16,728 bases of DNA from CAZPRY01 sp964589175 (GTDB lineage: Bacteria; Fidelibacterota; UBA2242): positions 1 through 16,728 of the forward strand of contig CAZPRY010000065.1 of NCBI GenBank assembly GCA_964589175.1, in the 5' to 3' direction. Position 1 is the first letter of the stretch; each line of letters starts with the position of its first letter. Positions 8,746 through 16,728 of this stretch are shown here, one piece after another. Below the pieces are notes generated by a model. That model did no database searches, was not told the origin of the DNA, and saw only the letters and a program-made list of their open reading frames with translations. The position numbers and the translations under genes are program-made.

Positions 8746-10308
8746 ATGAATCGACGTGAATTTGTGAGATCGCTATCGTTGGGGTTGACAGCTTTGACTT
8801 TCAATCGGCTGTCGCCAAGGTCCTGCGCACGATACGCCTTGACGACAGCGACGCCCAACATTGTGCTGATCTATGCCGATGACCTCGGCTATGGCGACAT
8901 TGGCTGTTACGGCGCAAAACGCGTAATTACGCCTAATATCGATCGGTTGGCAAAGGAAGGCATCCGCTTCACCGAAGCCTACTCCACGGCGGCGACTTGT
9001 ACACCCTCACGGTACTCTTTATTAACCGGGCAATATGCATGGCGGCGCGAGGGAACCGGTATCGCGCCGGGTGACGCCGCTTCGATCATCCCTACGGACA
9101 TCATAACCCTACCATCGATGCTGGGTAAGGCAGGCTACAAGTCGGGAGCTGTAGGCAAATGGCATCTGGGTTTGGGTGAAGATAAACCCGATTGGAATGG
9201 CGAAATTAAACCGGGACCTTGTGAGCTCGGTTTTGATTACTGTTTTATCATCCCGGCCACCGGCGATCGGGTTCCCTGTGTTTTCGTTGAGAATCATCGT
9301 GTCGCGGGTCTTGATCCAAACGATCCGATTCAGGTTAGTTATTACGAAAATGTTGGTGATGATCCCACCGGTATTTCCAATCCGGAAATGTTGAAAATGA
9401 AGGCCGACAATTATCATAGCAACACCATTGTGAACGGCATCAGCCGGATTGGTTATATGAGTGGCGGCAATGCGGCGCGCTGGACCGATGAAGATATCGC
9501 CGATCGTTTGACGGCAAAATCAATTGCGTTCCTCGAAAAAAATCAGCACAATCCGTTTTTTCTCTATTTTGCCCTTCATGATGTGCATGTCCCGAGAGTA
9601 CCAAATCCCCGTTTTGTAGGCAAGACCGACATGGGACCGCGAGGAGATGTCATCGTGCAGGCCGATTGGTGTGTCGGTCAAATCCTGACTGCCCTTGACA
9701 AATTGGGGCTGACGGATAATACCCTGGTAATCTTTTCATCGGACAATGGTCCGGTCTTGAACGACGGTTACGAAGATCAGGCTGTCGAAAGGGTCGGCGA
9801 TCATAAAATTGCGGGACCGCTCCGGGGTGGCAAATACAGCAGTTTCGAGGGCGGCACGCGGGTACCTTTTCTGATGAGATGGCCGCGCAAAGTGAAGCCG
9901 GGTGAGAGTCACGCTCTGGTCAGTCAAATCGATTTAATCGCCGCTTTTGCGGGACTGACCGGTCAAGAGTTATCCACGAATGATGCACCTGACAGCATCG
10001 ATATCCTGGCTGCCTTATTGGGACAAAGTTCCGAAGGCCGTGAATATTTGGTACAAGAGGCGTTGGGCGGTTACCTTTCTTTACGCAGAGGGGATTGGAA
10101 ATATATTGCACCCGGCGAATGGAGAAAGACGGTCAGAGGCAACGAAACGGGACGTGATTCAGAACCCCAGCTATTCAATCTTAAAGATGATATCAAAGAA
10201 ATTTGGAACTTGGCCGGCGAACGGCCTGAAATTTTGCTCGAAATGCAAAATCTATTGCAGAGGATCCAAAACAGCGGAGATCGGCTGATTATGAAAACGG
10301 GGCTGTAA
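8746..10308 (+). CDS. S1-family sulfatase, arylsulfatase A-like (possibly S1_15)
   Basis: A 520-residue exported sulfatase. It begins NRREFVRSLSLGLTALTF, a Tat-type signal. The catalytic pattern is complete: D45-D46, CTPSR with C85 as the formylglycine site, GKWH (K138, H140), H278 and H281 in ALHDVHVP, D333-N334, and K363 in LRGGKYSSFEGGTR. The segment ATGDRVPCVFVENHRVAGLD and the GDHKIAGPLRGGK block recall the S1_15 group, where Bacteroides members act on 6-sulfated galactose or GalNAc; I could not verify this by search. The gap to the preceding sulfatase is 45 bases and holds a duplicated GAGGATTA, the second copy serving as ribosome binding site. The stop codon overlaps the next sulfatase start (TAATG). 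Together with its neighbours it suggests several sulfate positions on one substrate. Confidence 0.9.
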   Translation: MNRREFVRSLSLGLTALTFNRLSPRSCARYALTTATPNIVLIYADDLGYGDIGCYGAKRVITPNIDRLAKEGIRFTEAYSTAATCTPSRYSLLTGQYAWRREGTGIAPGDAASIIPTDIITLPSMLGKAGYKSGAVGKWHLGLGEDKPDWNGEIKPGPCELGFDYCFIIPATGDRVPCVFVENHRVAGLDPNDPIQVSYYENVGDDPTGISNPEMLKMKADNYHSNTIVNGISRIGYMSGGNAARWTDEDIADRLTAKSIAFLEKNQHNPFFLYFALHDVHVPRVPNPRFVGKTDMGPRGDVIVQADWCVGQILTALDKLGLTDNTLVIFSSDNGPVLNDGYEDQAVERVGDHKIAGPLRGGKYSSFEGGTRVPFLMRWPRKVKPGESHALVSQIDLIAAFAGLTGQELSTNDAPDSIDILAALLGQSSEGREYLVQEALGGYLSLRRGDWKYIAPGEWRKTVRGNETGRDSEPQLFNLKDDIKEIWNLAGERPEILLEMQNLLQRIQNSGDRLIMKTGL

Positions 10309-11687
10309 TGATTGGACGTCGTGATTTTCTGAAGATAAGTGGGAGTGCATTAGCAGCCTGTTCAATGGGAGGCGTCCTTGAGGCATTTCCTTTTTTTAGA
10401 AAAAAACCGAATGTCATCTTCATTTTAACGGATGATCTCGGATGGACTGAATTGGGTTGCTACGGGAACAAATTCAATGAGACTCCCAATATCGACAAAC
10501 TGGCCAGTCAGGGCATGCTTTTTAGTGATGCCTATGCCGCAGCACCGGTGTGCTCTCCCACCCGGGCATCATTGATGACCGGGCAGTATCCTGCACGGGT
10601 CGGGATCAACGATTACCTTCAGCCCGAAACCGGCTGGCATTTGCCCGAAGATATCGTGTCGCTGGCGGATATATTCAAAGGGGCCGGCTATGTCACCGGG
10701 ATGACAGGCAAGTGGCACCTGAGCGGCTACGTCAACCAGAAAGTCAAATACGGTCCCGAGGGATATGGTTTTGATGAAGTTTTAATATCGGAAAAGACCG
10801 GTATTGCCCAGGGAAGTTATTTTTATCCTTATGAAAAAGTTGATCGCAATATCAAGCCGGTTCTGGGTGAAAACGAATATCTTACTGACAGGTTAAACTA
10901 TGAGTCGATAAAGTTTATCGAGCGCCATAAAAAGCACCCTTTTTTCTTTTTCAAGAGCCACTATTCTCCTCACTGGGTACTGAGAGGGAAAGATGAAGAT
11001 GTTCGCTATTTTGAGGAGAAACTGAAAAACGGGACTTATTACGACAAGGCCAACCCGGAGCTCGCGGCGATGCTGAAGGTCGTCGATGAAGGTGTCGGCA
11101 TGATTATGGATAAACTTGAAACCCTGGGAATTTCCGACAGGACCGTTATTGTGTTTGCCAGTGATAACGGCGGGGACGAACCGCTGACCAGTATTTTACC
11201 GCTTCGCGGAGGAAAGTCGACTTTGTATGAGGGCGGTATCCGGGTACCCCTGATCGTCAAATGGCCGGGTACGGTCCAACCGGGTAGTGAATGCAAAACG
11301 CCGACAATTACTCCCGATTTCTATGCAACCTTTAGCGGGATTACGGGTGCAAATACGATCCATTCACAGCATCTCGACGGGGTGTCGATTGTTCCCTTAT
11401 TGAAGGGTCAAACGGTCGATAAAAGGGCATTGTACTGGCACTATGCTCCACAGAGCGGAGAGAATCCCTGCGGGGCGATTCGCTTGGGGCATTGGAAACT
11501 AATGGAGTTCTTTGAAACTCAGGAAGTTGAACTTTATGATCTGGCGAATGATATCGAGGAGAGTAAAAATGTAGCGAATCAATATCCCGAAAAAGTCAGG
11601 GAACTTCGCGATCTTTTAAGTGAATGGCGCAAGGATACCGGAGCAGTGATTCCCGATCGGCAATCGGCGATTAATAAGGATGAATGA
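10308..11687 (+). CDS. S1-family sulfatase with CSPTR active site (possibly S1_16)
   Basis: A 459-residue sulfatase whose ATG overlaps the preceding stop by one base (TAATG), so the two are likely translated together. The N-terminus GRRDFLKISG is Tat-like. LAAC at 15-18 could be a lipobox, making a Tat lipoprotein, though the hydrophobic run before it is short. Motifs: D42-D43, CSPTR with C82 as the formylglycine site, GKWH (K135, H137), HYSPH (H218, H222), D286-N287, and K303 in LRGGKSTLYEGGIRVP. The CxPTR form is common in the large S1_16-type group, several of whose members act on 4-sulfated galactose or GalNAc; that specificity is only suggested here. It ends ELYDLANDIEESKNVA, the usual sulfatase tail. 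The protein is shorter than the other two and has no extra domain. Confidence 0.9.
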   Translation: MIGRRDFLKISGSALAACSMGGVLEAFPFFRKKPNVIFILTDDLGWTELGCYGNKFNETPNIDKLASQGMLFSDAYAAAPVCSPTRASLMTGQYPARVGINDYLQPETGWHLPEDIVSLADIFKGAGYVTGMTGKWHLSGYVNQKVKYGPEGYGFDEVLISEKTGIAQGSYFYPYEKVDRNIKPVLGENEYLTDRLNYESIKFIERHKKHPFFFFKSHYSPHWVLRGKDEDVRYFEEKLKNGTYYDKANPELAAMLKVVDEGVGMIMDKLETLGISDRTVIVFASDNGGDEPLTSILPLRGGKSTLYEGGIRVPLIVKWPGTVQPGSECKTPTITPDFYATFSGITGANTIHSQHLDGVSIVPLLKGQTVDKRALYWHYAPQSGENPCGAIRLGHWKLMEFFETQEVELYDLANDIEESKNVANQYPEKVRELRDLLSEWRKDTGAVIPDRQSAINKDE

Positions 11688-11774
11688 TACATTGATAGAG
11701 TTCTCAGCATTGTTTTTTTAAGATATTGATTGGGGATTTTGATCTGATTAGTGATGAAAAACTTTAATTTAATC

Positions 11775-11780
11775 GAGGAG
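11775..11780 (+). promoter_or_regulatory. ribosome binding site deciding the GH27/36-like start
   Basis: GAGGAG lies 9 bases before the ATG at 11790. A GTG at 11751 and an ATG at 11754 in the same frame have no comparable site and would place 12-13 polar residues before the signal peptide. Confidence 0.65.
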
Positions 11781-11789
11781 AATACAAAA

Positions 11790-14276
11790 ATGAATGAAAG
11801 AAGAAATACTTATCAGAAATTTTTCAGAAGTAAAATTCTGATGAGGTCAATCCATGTATTTCTAATATTTCTAATGTTGATATTTCATGGAGCCGTATTT
11901 GCCGATGATAACGCAAAAGTATTTCCCGGTGCCGATGAAAAGACACCGTCGCGGGCCTTCTTCTTCGACTGGATCAGTAGTCAGTACGAGGGTTCCAATG
12001 AAGCCCAGACGCTGATATATCTCGATTTTTTCAAATGGCTTCATGATGAATACGGAATGGCACTGGATATCTACTCGCTGGATGTCGGTAATATCGACGA
12101 TGGCCCTTACTGTGCCGGTGTCGGTCGCCTGGTGCCCTATCAGTGTGGCACGCTGAATTCCGAAGATTTTAAGAAACAATTCCCAAATAGCTTCGGGCCG
12201 CTTGCCGAGAAAGCCAAGTCTTTTGGCTGCCGTCTGGGAATCTGGCTGGGTCCGGACGGATTCGGCGATACGCCCGAGCAGGAGAAAGAGCGTGCCGACA
12301 TGTATGTGAAACTCTGTCGGGATTACAATTTTATGTTATTCAAGTTCGATGGTTGTGCGGGAAGACTGAGGCCCGAAAAACAGGATGTCTTCATCCGTAC
12401 GATCGAAGAATGTCGTAAGTATTGTCCGGATTTGATCCTCCTCAATGAAAGAATCGATTTCGGCAAAGCGGAACCTCACACGACTACTTCGCTCTGGGAG
12501 GGTGCTGAGACGTACATTGATGTTTTTAGCAACAATACCCAAACAGCTACGCATCATAGAGCCGGTGCCCTCTCACGCGAATTAGTTCCCGGGATGCAAC
12601 GCCTGATTGAAGATCATGGCGTATGCTTTTCTTCGTGTCTGGATTACTGGGAAGACGATTTGATTCTTCAAACCTTCAATCGTAGTTTGATCATGTCGCC
12701 GGAGATCTACGGTAATCCCTGGTTTCTGAGGGACGATGAATTTCCGAAATTAGCCCGGCTTTTCAATCTTCACCGGCGTTTTGGCGACATTCTGGTCAAC
12801 GCGCTGGTTCTTCCAGAGGAGCAGTACGGCCCCTACGCGGTTTCGCGTGGCGATGGACAGACTCGTTTCCTTACGCTGCGCAATCTTAGCTGGAACCCGG
12901 TTACCTACAAAGTAAAACTGGATCAGTCGATTGGTCTGGACAATAGTAAAAAAGTCAAACTAATCCGGTTTCACCCGTCGGAGAAAATTCTGGGGCAATA
13001 TTCATGGGGTTCCGAAGTTGAAATTGAAGTATCGCCGTTTCGTTCATACCTTTTAATGGCTACGTCCGGACCGTGCAACGAAATCGGAGTCACCGGGTGT
13101 GACTATGAAATTGTGCGTGATACTCCCGGTAAGCCGGTCGTGATCAAACTCCTGGGTTTGCCGGGCAGCAAGGCGTCCGTTGCTCTCTCGGCCGGGGAGC
13201 GAAAGTTCGCGAAAGCAACGCTCGACGGCGCGCCCAATACTGAAATTGTTAAAAACAAAAAAGTGACGGTTAAATTCCCGGGTAAAGCACTGAAAAATAA
13301 TTGGCATCGAAAAATCGCGGATTTACGACCCTGCGATGTACCCGACGATTCCGAAGGGCTTTACGAGGCCACCTGTTTTGCCGCCGACAACAACGCCCTC
13401 GAAGTCCGCGCCATGCAGCGTTCGGGACCCAGTGATATCCCCAGCGTTCAAAACGCCCGGAACTCATTTTTCGAGAAACCGATGTTCGTAAATCGCGCGA
13501 TCTGGGATAAAAATCTGTTCGATGGCGATATCAATACGTTCTTCATTGCCCGCTTTGACCAGAAGGCGCTGCGTTTGGATTTCGGTGAGCCTATTAATAT
13601 GGATCGGTTGATTATAAAAATTCGGGACAGGCAGGAGCGTGATATTAATTCTGCAATGCATCGCTTCGATGACGATGCCATAGCCCAGGTCTCGTCCGAT
13701 CTGAAAACCTGGACGACCGTGAAATTGGGCTGCCGGAATCTCGGAACGATTGCCACGGTGGTAATTCCGCCGGATTTACCGGTAAGATACATACGGATTC
13801 ACGGAGCGCCGCAACGAATCGCCGAAATCGAGGGATTTCTGAACGACCAGAAGTTGGACAGGAGCAAATGGCGCGCATCCAATCTTTTCGATTCCTACGT
13901 TGTCAAACCGGCGACGGCAGCGTGGTCGGCCTCTTTTACACCGCAGGAAATTCCCCGCAACAGCACCCTGGCCGTGGCGATTAACGGCAATCACGGCAGC
14001 GAAGGTGCCTATGCTGCGCTGCGTATCGAAGGTGAAGTTTACGGAGCGCCGGATCGAAGCGTCTCTTTTGCAAGCAACACCTGGGAATATTACACCGTTG
14101 AAATGGATAGCAATTACACCTACTATTTTCCCATGACCCCATCGATGGTTGGAAAGAAAATAGATATTGTAGTGCTCATTCACGATGGCGGATACAATGA
14201 AGTTAAACCGGAAGCGTGGATGACCGCCTATCCGGTACCATACGAAAGCCATGAACTGGTACTGATTGAAGAGTAA
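11790..14276 (+). CDS. secreted GH27/GH36-like TIM-barrel glycosidase with C-terminal beta-sandwich domains
   Basis: An 828-residue exported protein, possibly removing alpha-linked galactose or a similar sugar. A Sec signal covers 1-38 (VFLIFLMLIFHGAVFA). Residues about 50-340 look like a clan GH-D barrel: FFFDW, IYSLDVG, RLGIWLGPDGFG, and LFKFDGC, whose D187 matches the GH27/36 nucleophile in KxD form. A run of conserved-looking blocks follows (TSLWEGAETYIDVF, CLDYWEDDLI, PEIYGNPWFLRDDEFPKL); which acid acts as acid/base is unclear. A beta domain follows to about 430. Residues about 590-710 resemble an F5/8 type C (discoidin) domain: NLFDGDINTFFIARF, LRLDFGEPINMDRLIIKI, RYIRIHG. The final 110 residues form another beta-rich module. 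It is probably an unassigned branch of the alpha-galactosidase clan; specificity is unknown. The 102-base gap upstream may hold a promoter. Confidence 0.65.
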   Translation: MNERRNTYQKFFRSKILMRSIHVFLIFLMLIFHGAVFADDNAKVFPGADEKTPSRAFFFDWISSQYEGSNEAQTLIYLDFFKWLHDEYGMALDIYSLDVGNIDDGPYCAGVGRLVPYQCGTLNSEDFKKQFPNSFGPLAEKAKSFGCRLGIWLGPDGFGDTPEQEKERADMYVKLCRDYNFMLFKFDGCAGRLRPEKQDVFIRTIEECRKYCPDLILLNERIDFGKAEPHTTTSLWEGAETYIDVFSNNTQTATHHRAGALSRELVPGMQRLIEDHGVCFSSCLDYWEDDLILQTFNRSLIMSPEIYGNPWFLRDDEFPKLARLFNLHRRFGDILVNALVLPEEQYGPYAVSRGDGQTRFLTLRNLSWNPVTYKVKLDQSIGLDNSKKVKLIRFHPSEKILGQYSWGSEVEIEVSPFRSYLLMATSGPCNEIGVTGCDYEIVRDTPGKPVVIKLLGLPGSKASVALSAGERKFAKATLDGAPNTEIVKNKKVTVKFPGKALKNNWHRKIADLRPCDVPDDSEGLYEATCFAADNNALEVRAMQRSGPSDIPSVQNARNSFFEKPMFVNRAIWDKNLFDGDINTFFIARFDQKALRLDFGEPINMDRLIIKIRDRQERDINSAMHRFDDDAIAQVSSDLKTWTTVKLGCRNLGTIATVVIPPDLPVRYIRIHGAPQRIAEIEGFLNDQKLDRSKWRASNLFDSYVVKPATAAWSASFTPQEIPRNSTLAVAINGNHGSEGAYAALRIEGEVYGAPDRSVSFASNTWEYYTVEMDSNYTYYFPMTPSMVGKKIDIVVLIHDGGYNEVKPEAWMTAYPVPYESHELVLIEE

Positions 14277-14304
14277 TTTTATAAAATAGCGAAGGAGTTT
14301 TAAC

Positions 14305-16395
14305 ATGCGTAAATATTGTGTGATACTACTTGTCATTTTCTCCATACCGCTTTTTGCGGGAAATCGAGGGCCGGCGATCACCACCGGTTCGTTGTTTGAG
14401 GAAATGGTCGATATGACAAACTTAACTTACTTTCCCGATCCGGCCTATCGGAACGTACAGTACTCATCCTATGACCACCGCAGCCAGATAGCCGGCGGAC
14501 CCGATTGGTTTGCCAATGCCGATGGCTTTGGCGGCGACCCAATCCCTAACTTTGAAGAGGTGTTGAAAGCTCCCGATGCGGATGGAGTTGGTGAGTACCT
14601 GATCGCAGACGTTGACGGTCCCGGCGCGATCGTCAGACTGTGGACGGCCTGGATTGTGGGTACGATTAAATTGTACATCGACGGTTCGAAAGTCCCTGTT
14701 TATGATGGTTCTGCCCAGGAATTTTTCCGTAATACTTATGACAAATACCCGGGAATGCAGCAAGTCGATACAGCGCGATTTGATGGGACAGTGTATCAGC
14801 AGGATGCATCCTATACACCCATTCCTTTTGCCAAGCACATGCGCATGGTCTGGACTGGGAAGATTGAAGAAATCCATTTTTACCAGGTCCAGGTGCGCTT
14901 GTATGACAAGTCAGCGAAAGTGAAATCTTTTACCCCGGCGGATATTGTCAAGTATCGCGAAACAATAGATCGGGTGACGCAGGTACTGGCTGACCCGGAT
15001 AAAAATATCAAAGGCGATACGGAAGAATCCTTCGGGGGCAGCGTTGCTCCTGACGAAAAAAAGAAAGTATTCAAGGTCGAGGGTTCCAAAGCCATAAAGG
15101 TTCTGTCACTCCGACTTCAGGCCGATGATATCGATAAGGCCTTACGCCAAACGGTTATCCAGGTGATTTGCGATGGATATCCCTGGGGCCAGGTTCAGTC
15201 GCCGGTGGGTGATCTTTTTGGAGCAGCGCCGGGTATTAATCCGTATCAGTCACTGCCTTTCACGGTGCTGCCGAATGGTACGATGATCAGTCGTTTTGTG
15301 ATGCCCTTTAGCAAATCTCTTGAAATCCAATTGGAGAATTTCGGAAACCAGGACGTATCGGTAGAAGGAACGGCTCAATTGGTGGATTATACTTGGAATG
15401 AACGATCTATGTATTTCAGAGCCAAATGGCGGGTTAGTCATGATTTGATTGGTTCCGGTCAGGATATTATTGACCTTCCTTTTCTTATCGCTAATGGCCA
15501 AGGTGTCTACGTCGGAACGACCTCATTACTGATGAATCCCTGTGGCCCACCCACGCCATACGGTGGCTGGTGGGGTGAAGGTGATGAGAAAGTGTTTACG
15601 GATGATGATACTTTTCCGTCGATATTTGGAACCGGTTCAGAGGATTATTATAACTATTCCTGGTCGATTCCGGATATCTTTTTTCATCCCTATTGTGGGC
15701 AGCCCAGAGATGATGGTCCCGGCAATCGCGGATTTGTTACGAACTACCGTTGGCAAATTTTAGATCCGATTCCCTTTCAAAAGAGTATCCGCTTTTTCAT
15801 GGAGCTATGCACCCATGAGAGGACCCCCGGCTTATCCTATGCCCGGGTCGGGTATCATTATGGCAAGCCCGGAATGATGGATGATTGCGAAACGCTGATG
15901 CCGGAGGATGTGCGTGTTCTTCAACTCCCGGCAAATTGGCAGCCGGTTGCCAAGAAAGGCTCGGCGAATTCGGTCTTTTTTCAGGCGGAAGACATAATCC
16001 AGAATGCCGAAAATACGCAGATGGTCGAGGGAAACTTGTGGTCGGGATCCAAATTGATGCGCTGGATACCGAAAAATATCGGCGAGCAGATTAGTTTCAC
16101 AATTCCCAATCCCGAGGAAGGGAAACGGCGCTTTTATATCACGGCTGCCCTGACACCGCAGTCCGGTTCGGTATCTGTTAAATTGAATGGGGAGCCCGCA
16201 GTCCTTGACGGCGATACCGACAGCTTCGATCTTTACCGTCCCTACCGTACCCTGTCGCGCAATTTCACCATAAAATCGATGGACATCCCTGCCGGAGACC
16301 AGGTGATCACGCTGAAATTCAAGGGTGCCCCGGAAACGGTCACGAGTCCGGAAATCGGTATTGACTTCCTCTGGATTCAAAAGGCGACCTGGTAA
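14305..16395 (+). CDS. GH172 (DUF2961) glycoside hydrolase with C-terminal beta-sandwich module
   Basis: A 696-residue exported enzyme. The signal peptide is MRKYCVILLVIFSIPLFAG. Residues 25-545 carry the DUF2961/GH172 pattern: TTGSLFEEMVDMTNLTYFPD, the YSSYDHRS block, DGPGAIVRLWTAW, LPFTVLPNGTMISRFVMPF, GTGSEDYYNYSW (E446 is a candidate catalytic acid), and the GYHYGKPG end. Characterised GH172 enzymes are difructose dianhydride I-forming or hydrolysing enzymes and alpha-D-arabinofuranosidases, so a furanosidic linkage is the best guess. Residues about 560-696 add a galactose-binding-like beta sandwich (QAEDIIQNAENTQMVEG to GIDFLWIQKATW), beyond the core of the family. AAGGAG at 14292-14297, 7 bases upstream, supports the start. 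It is 28 bases after the GH27/36-like gene and 40 before the GH51-like gene, so one operon is likely. Confidence 0.88.
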   Translation: MRKYCVILLVIFSIPLFAGNRGPAITTGSLFEEMVDMTNLTYFPDPAYRNVQYSSYDHRSQIAGGPDWFANADGFGGDPIPNFEEVLKAPDADGVGEYLIADVDGPGAIVRLWTAWIVGTIKLYIDGSKVPVYDGSAQEFFRNTYDKYPGMQQVDTARFDGTVYQQDASYTPIPFAKHMRMVWTGKIEEIHFYQVQVRLYDKSAKVKSFTPADIVKYRETIDRVTQVLADPDKNIKGDTEESFGGSVAPDEKKKVFKVEGSKAIKVLSLRLQADDIDKALRQTVIQVICDGYPWGQVQSPVGDLFGAAPGINPYQSLPFTVLPNGTMISRFVMPFSKSLEIQLENFGNQDVSVEGTAQLVDYTWNERSMYFRAKWRVSHDLIGSGQDIIDLPFLIANGQGVYVGTTSLLMNPCGPPTPYGGWWGEGDEKVFTDDDTFPSIFGTGSEDYYNYSWSIPDIFFHPYCGQPRDDGPGNRGFVTNYRWQILDPIPFQKSIRFFMELCTHERTPGLSYARVGYHYGKPGMMDDCETLMPEDVRVLQLPANWQPVAKKGSANSVFFQAEDIIQNAENTQMVEGNLWSGSKLMRWIPKNIGEQISFTIPNPEEGKRRFYITAALTPQSGSVSVKLNGEPAVLDGDTDSFDLYRPYRTLSRNFTIKSMDIPAGDQVITLKFKGAPETVTSPEIGIDFLWIQKATW

Positions 16396-16435
16396 AAACA
16401 CAAGATTTGGAATACGCATTAAGGAAAGTTGGAAC

Positions 16436-16728
16436 ATGAAAAAAAGACAGTTTTTTACAGGAATATATTCACGACGGCAAATCCTGGTTTTGGCCCTGCT
16501 TGGGCTGGTCCTTATCAGTTTGCCGTCCTGCGCAAAGGACGATAGCGAAATAGCACTTTTATCCATCGATCCGCAAGCCCGGTTCGAACTATCGCCCTAT
16601 TTGTATATGCAGTTCATGGAACCCCTGGGTACCACAGATGGCTCAATTGACGCCGCCTGGGACTTTATGGAAGATCGCTGGCGGACAGACTTCATCGAAA
16701 CCACGAAGGAACTGGCGCCGACAATGAT
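16436..16728 (+). CDS. N-terminal part of a GH51-like alpha-L-arabinofuranosidase lipoprotein
   Basis: The gene runs off the right edge; 97 codons are visible. The N-terminus has RRQILVLALLGLVLISLPSC, a signal ending in the lipobox LPSC (cysteine at residue 34), so the mature protein is probably a lipoprotein. The next residues, FELSPYLYMQFMEPLGTTDG, then AAWDFMEDRWRTDFIETTKELAPTM, match the opening of GH51-type alpha-L-arabinofuranosidases, where the segment leads into the RWPGG block. The catalytic glutamates lie outside the window. AAGGAAAG begins 15 bases before the ATG. The gene follows GH172 by 40 bases, so two furanosidase-type enzymes would be made together. The family call is good but rests on about 50 residues. 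Confidence 0.72.
   Translation, partial: MKKRQFFTGIYSRRQILVLALLGLVLISLPSCAKDDSEIALLSIDPQARFELSPYLYMQFMEPLGTTDGSIDAAWDFMEDRWRTDFIETTKELAPTM

Noticed and set aside
11688..11789. Possible terminator with a run of seven T at 11713-11719
   Set aside because: The sequence before the T run forms only a three-base-pair stem (GAG-TT-CTC), too weak for an intrinsic terminator.
13776..14384. 202-codon open frame on the minus strand
   Set aside because: It is antisense to the end of the GH27/36-like gene and the start of GH172, with no ribosome binding site or domain pattern seen.
15832..16566. 244-codon open frame on the minus strand
   Set aside because: It lies opposite the well-supported GH172 gene and the start of the GH51-like gene; its translation shows no recognisable domain and it spans a gene boundary.

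Overview
The window shows ten genes, all on the + strand and closely spaced: eight complete, one cut at each end, plus one doubtful small ORF. No RNA gene, insertion sequence, CRISPR array or phage gene is visible. Two proteins (the fragment at 1-227 and the protease-like protein at 5222-7141) end in FlgD-like immunoglobulin sorting domains, one with a clear FPNPFN motif. Such tails are typical of type IX secretion cargo in the FCB superphylum (Calditrichota, KSB1, Ignavibacteria, Cloacimonadota and relatives). I infer an uncultured FCB-type bacterium; nothing here fixes the genus or phylum.

Layout. 1-227: C-terminal end of a secreted protein. 228-393: short gap with a possible small ORF and the first copy of a 20-bp motif. 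394-3519: secreted GH38-type alpha-mannosidase-like enzyme. 3520-3645: gap with the second copy of the motif. 3646-5187: membrane-anchored SurA/PPIase-like folding factor. 5222-7141: gingipain-like (C25) cysteine peptidase with a sorting tail. 7156-8700, 8746-10308 and 10308-11687: three different S1 sulfatases, each with an N-terminal RR (Tat-type) signal. 11790-14276: secreted TIM-barrel glycosidase-like protein related to GH27/GH36, followed by beta-sandwich domains. 14305-16395: GH172 (DUF2961) enzyme with a C-terminal beta-sandwich module. 16436-end: start of a lipoprotein resembling GH51 alpha-L-arabinofuranosidases.

Together the genes read as a catabolic cassette for a sulfated, branched glycan, possibly protein-linked. 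Sulfatases of three types would strip sulfate, GH172 and the GH51-like protein would attack furanosidic (arabinose- or fructose-type) linkages, the GH27/36-like enzyme and GH38 would remove hexose branches, and the C25 peptidase could open a protein backbone. The substrate is inference. No SusC/SusD pair, transporter, regulator or sulfatase-maturating enzyme lies in the window. The tight spacing, one TAATG overlap and good ribosome binding sites suggest one or a few transcripts. The likeliest promoter regions are the gaps before 394 and before 3646, which share the 20-bp motif. No intergenic stretch exceeds 300 bases.
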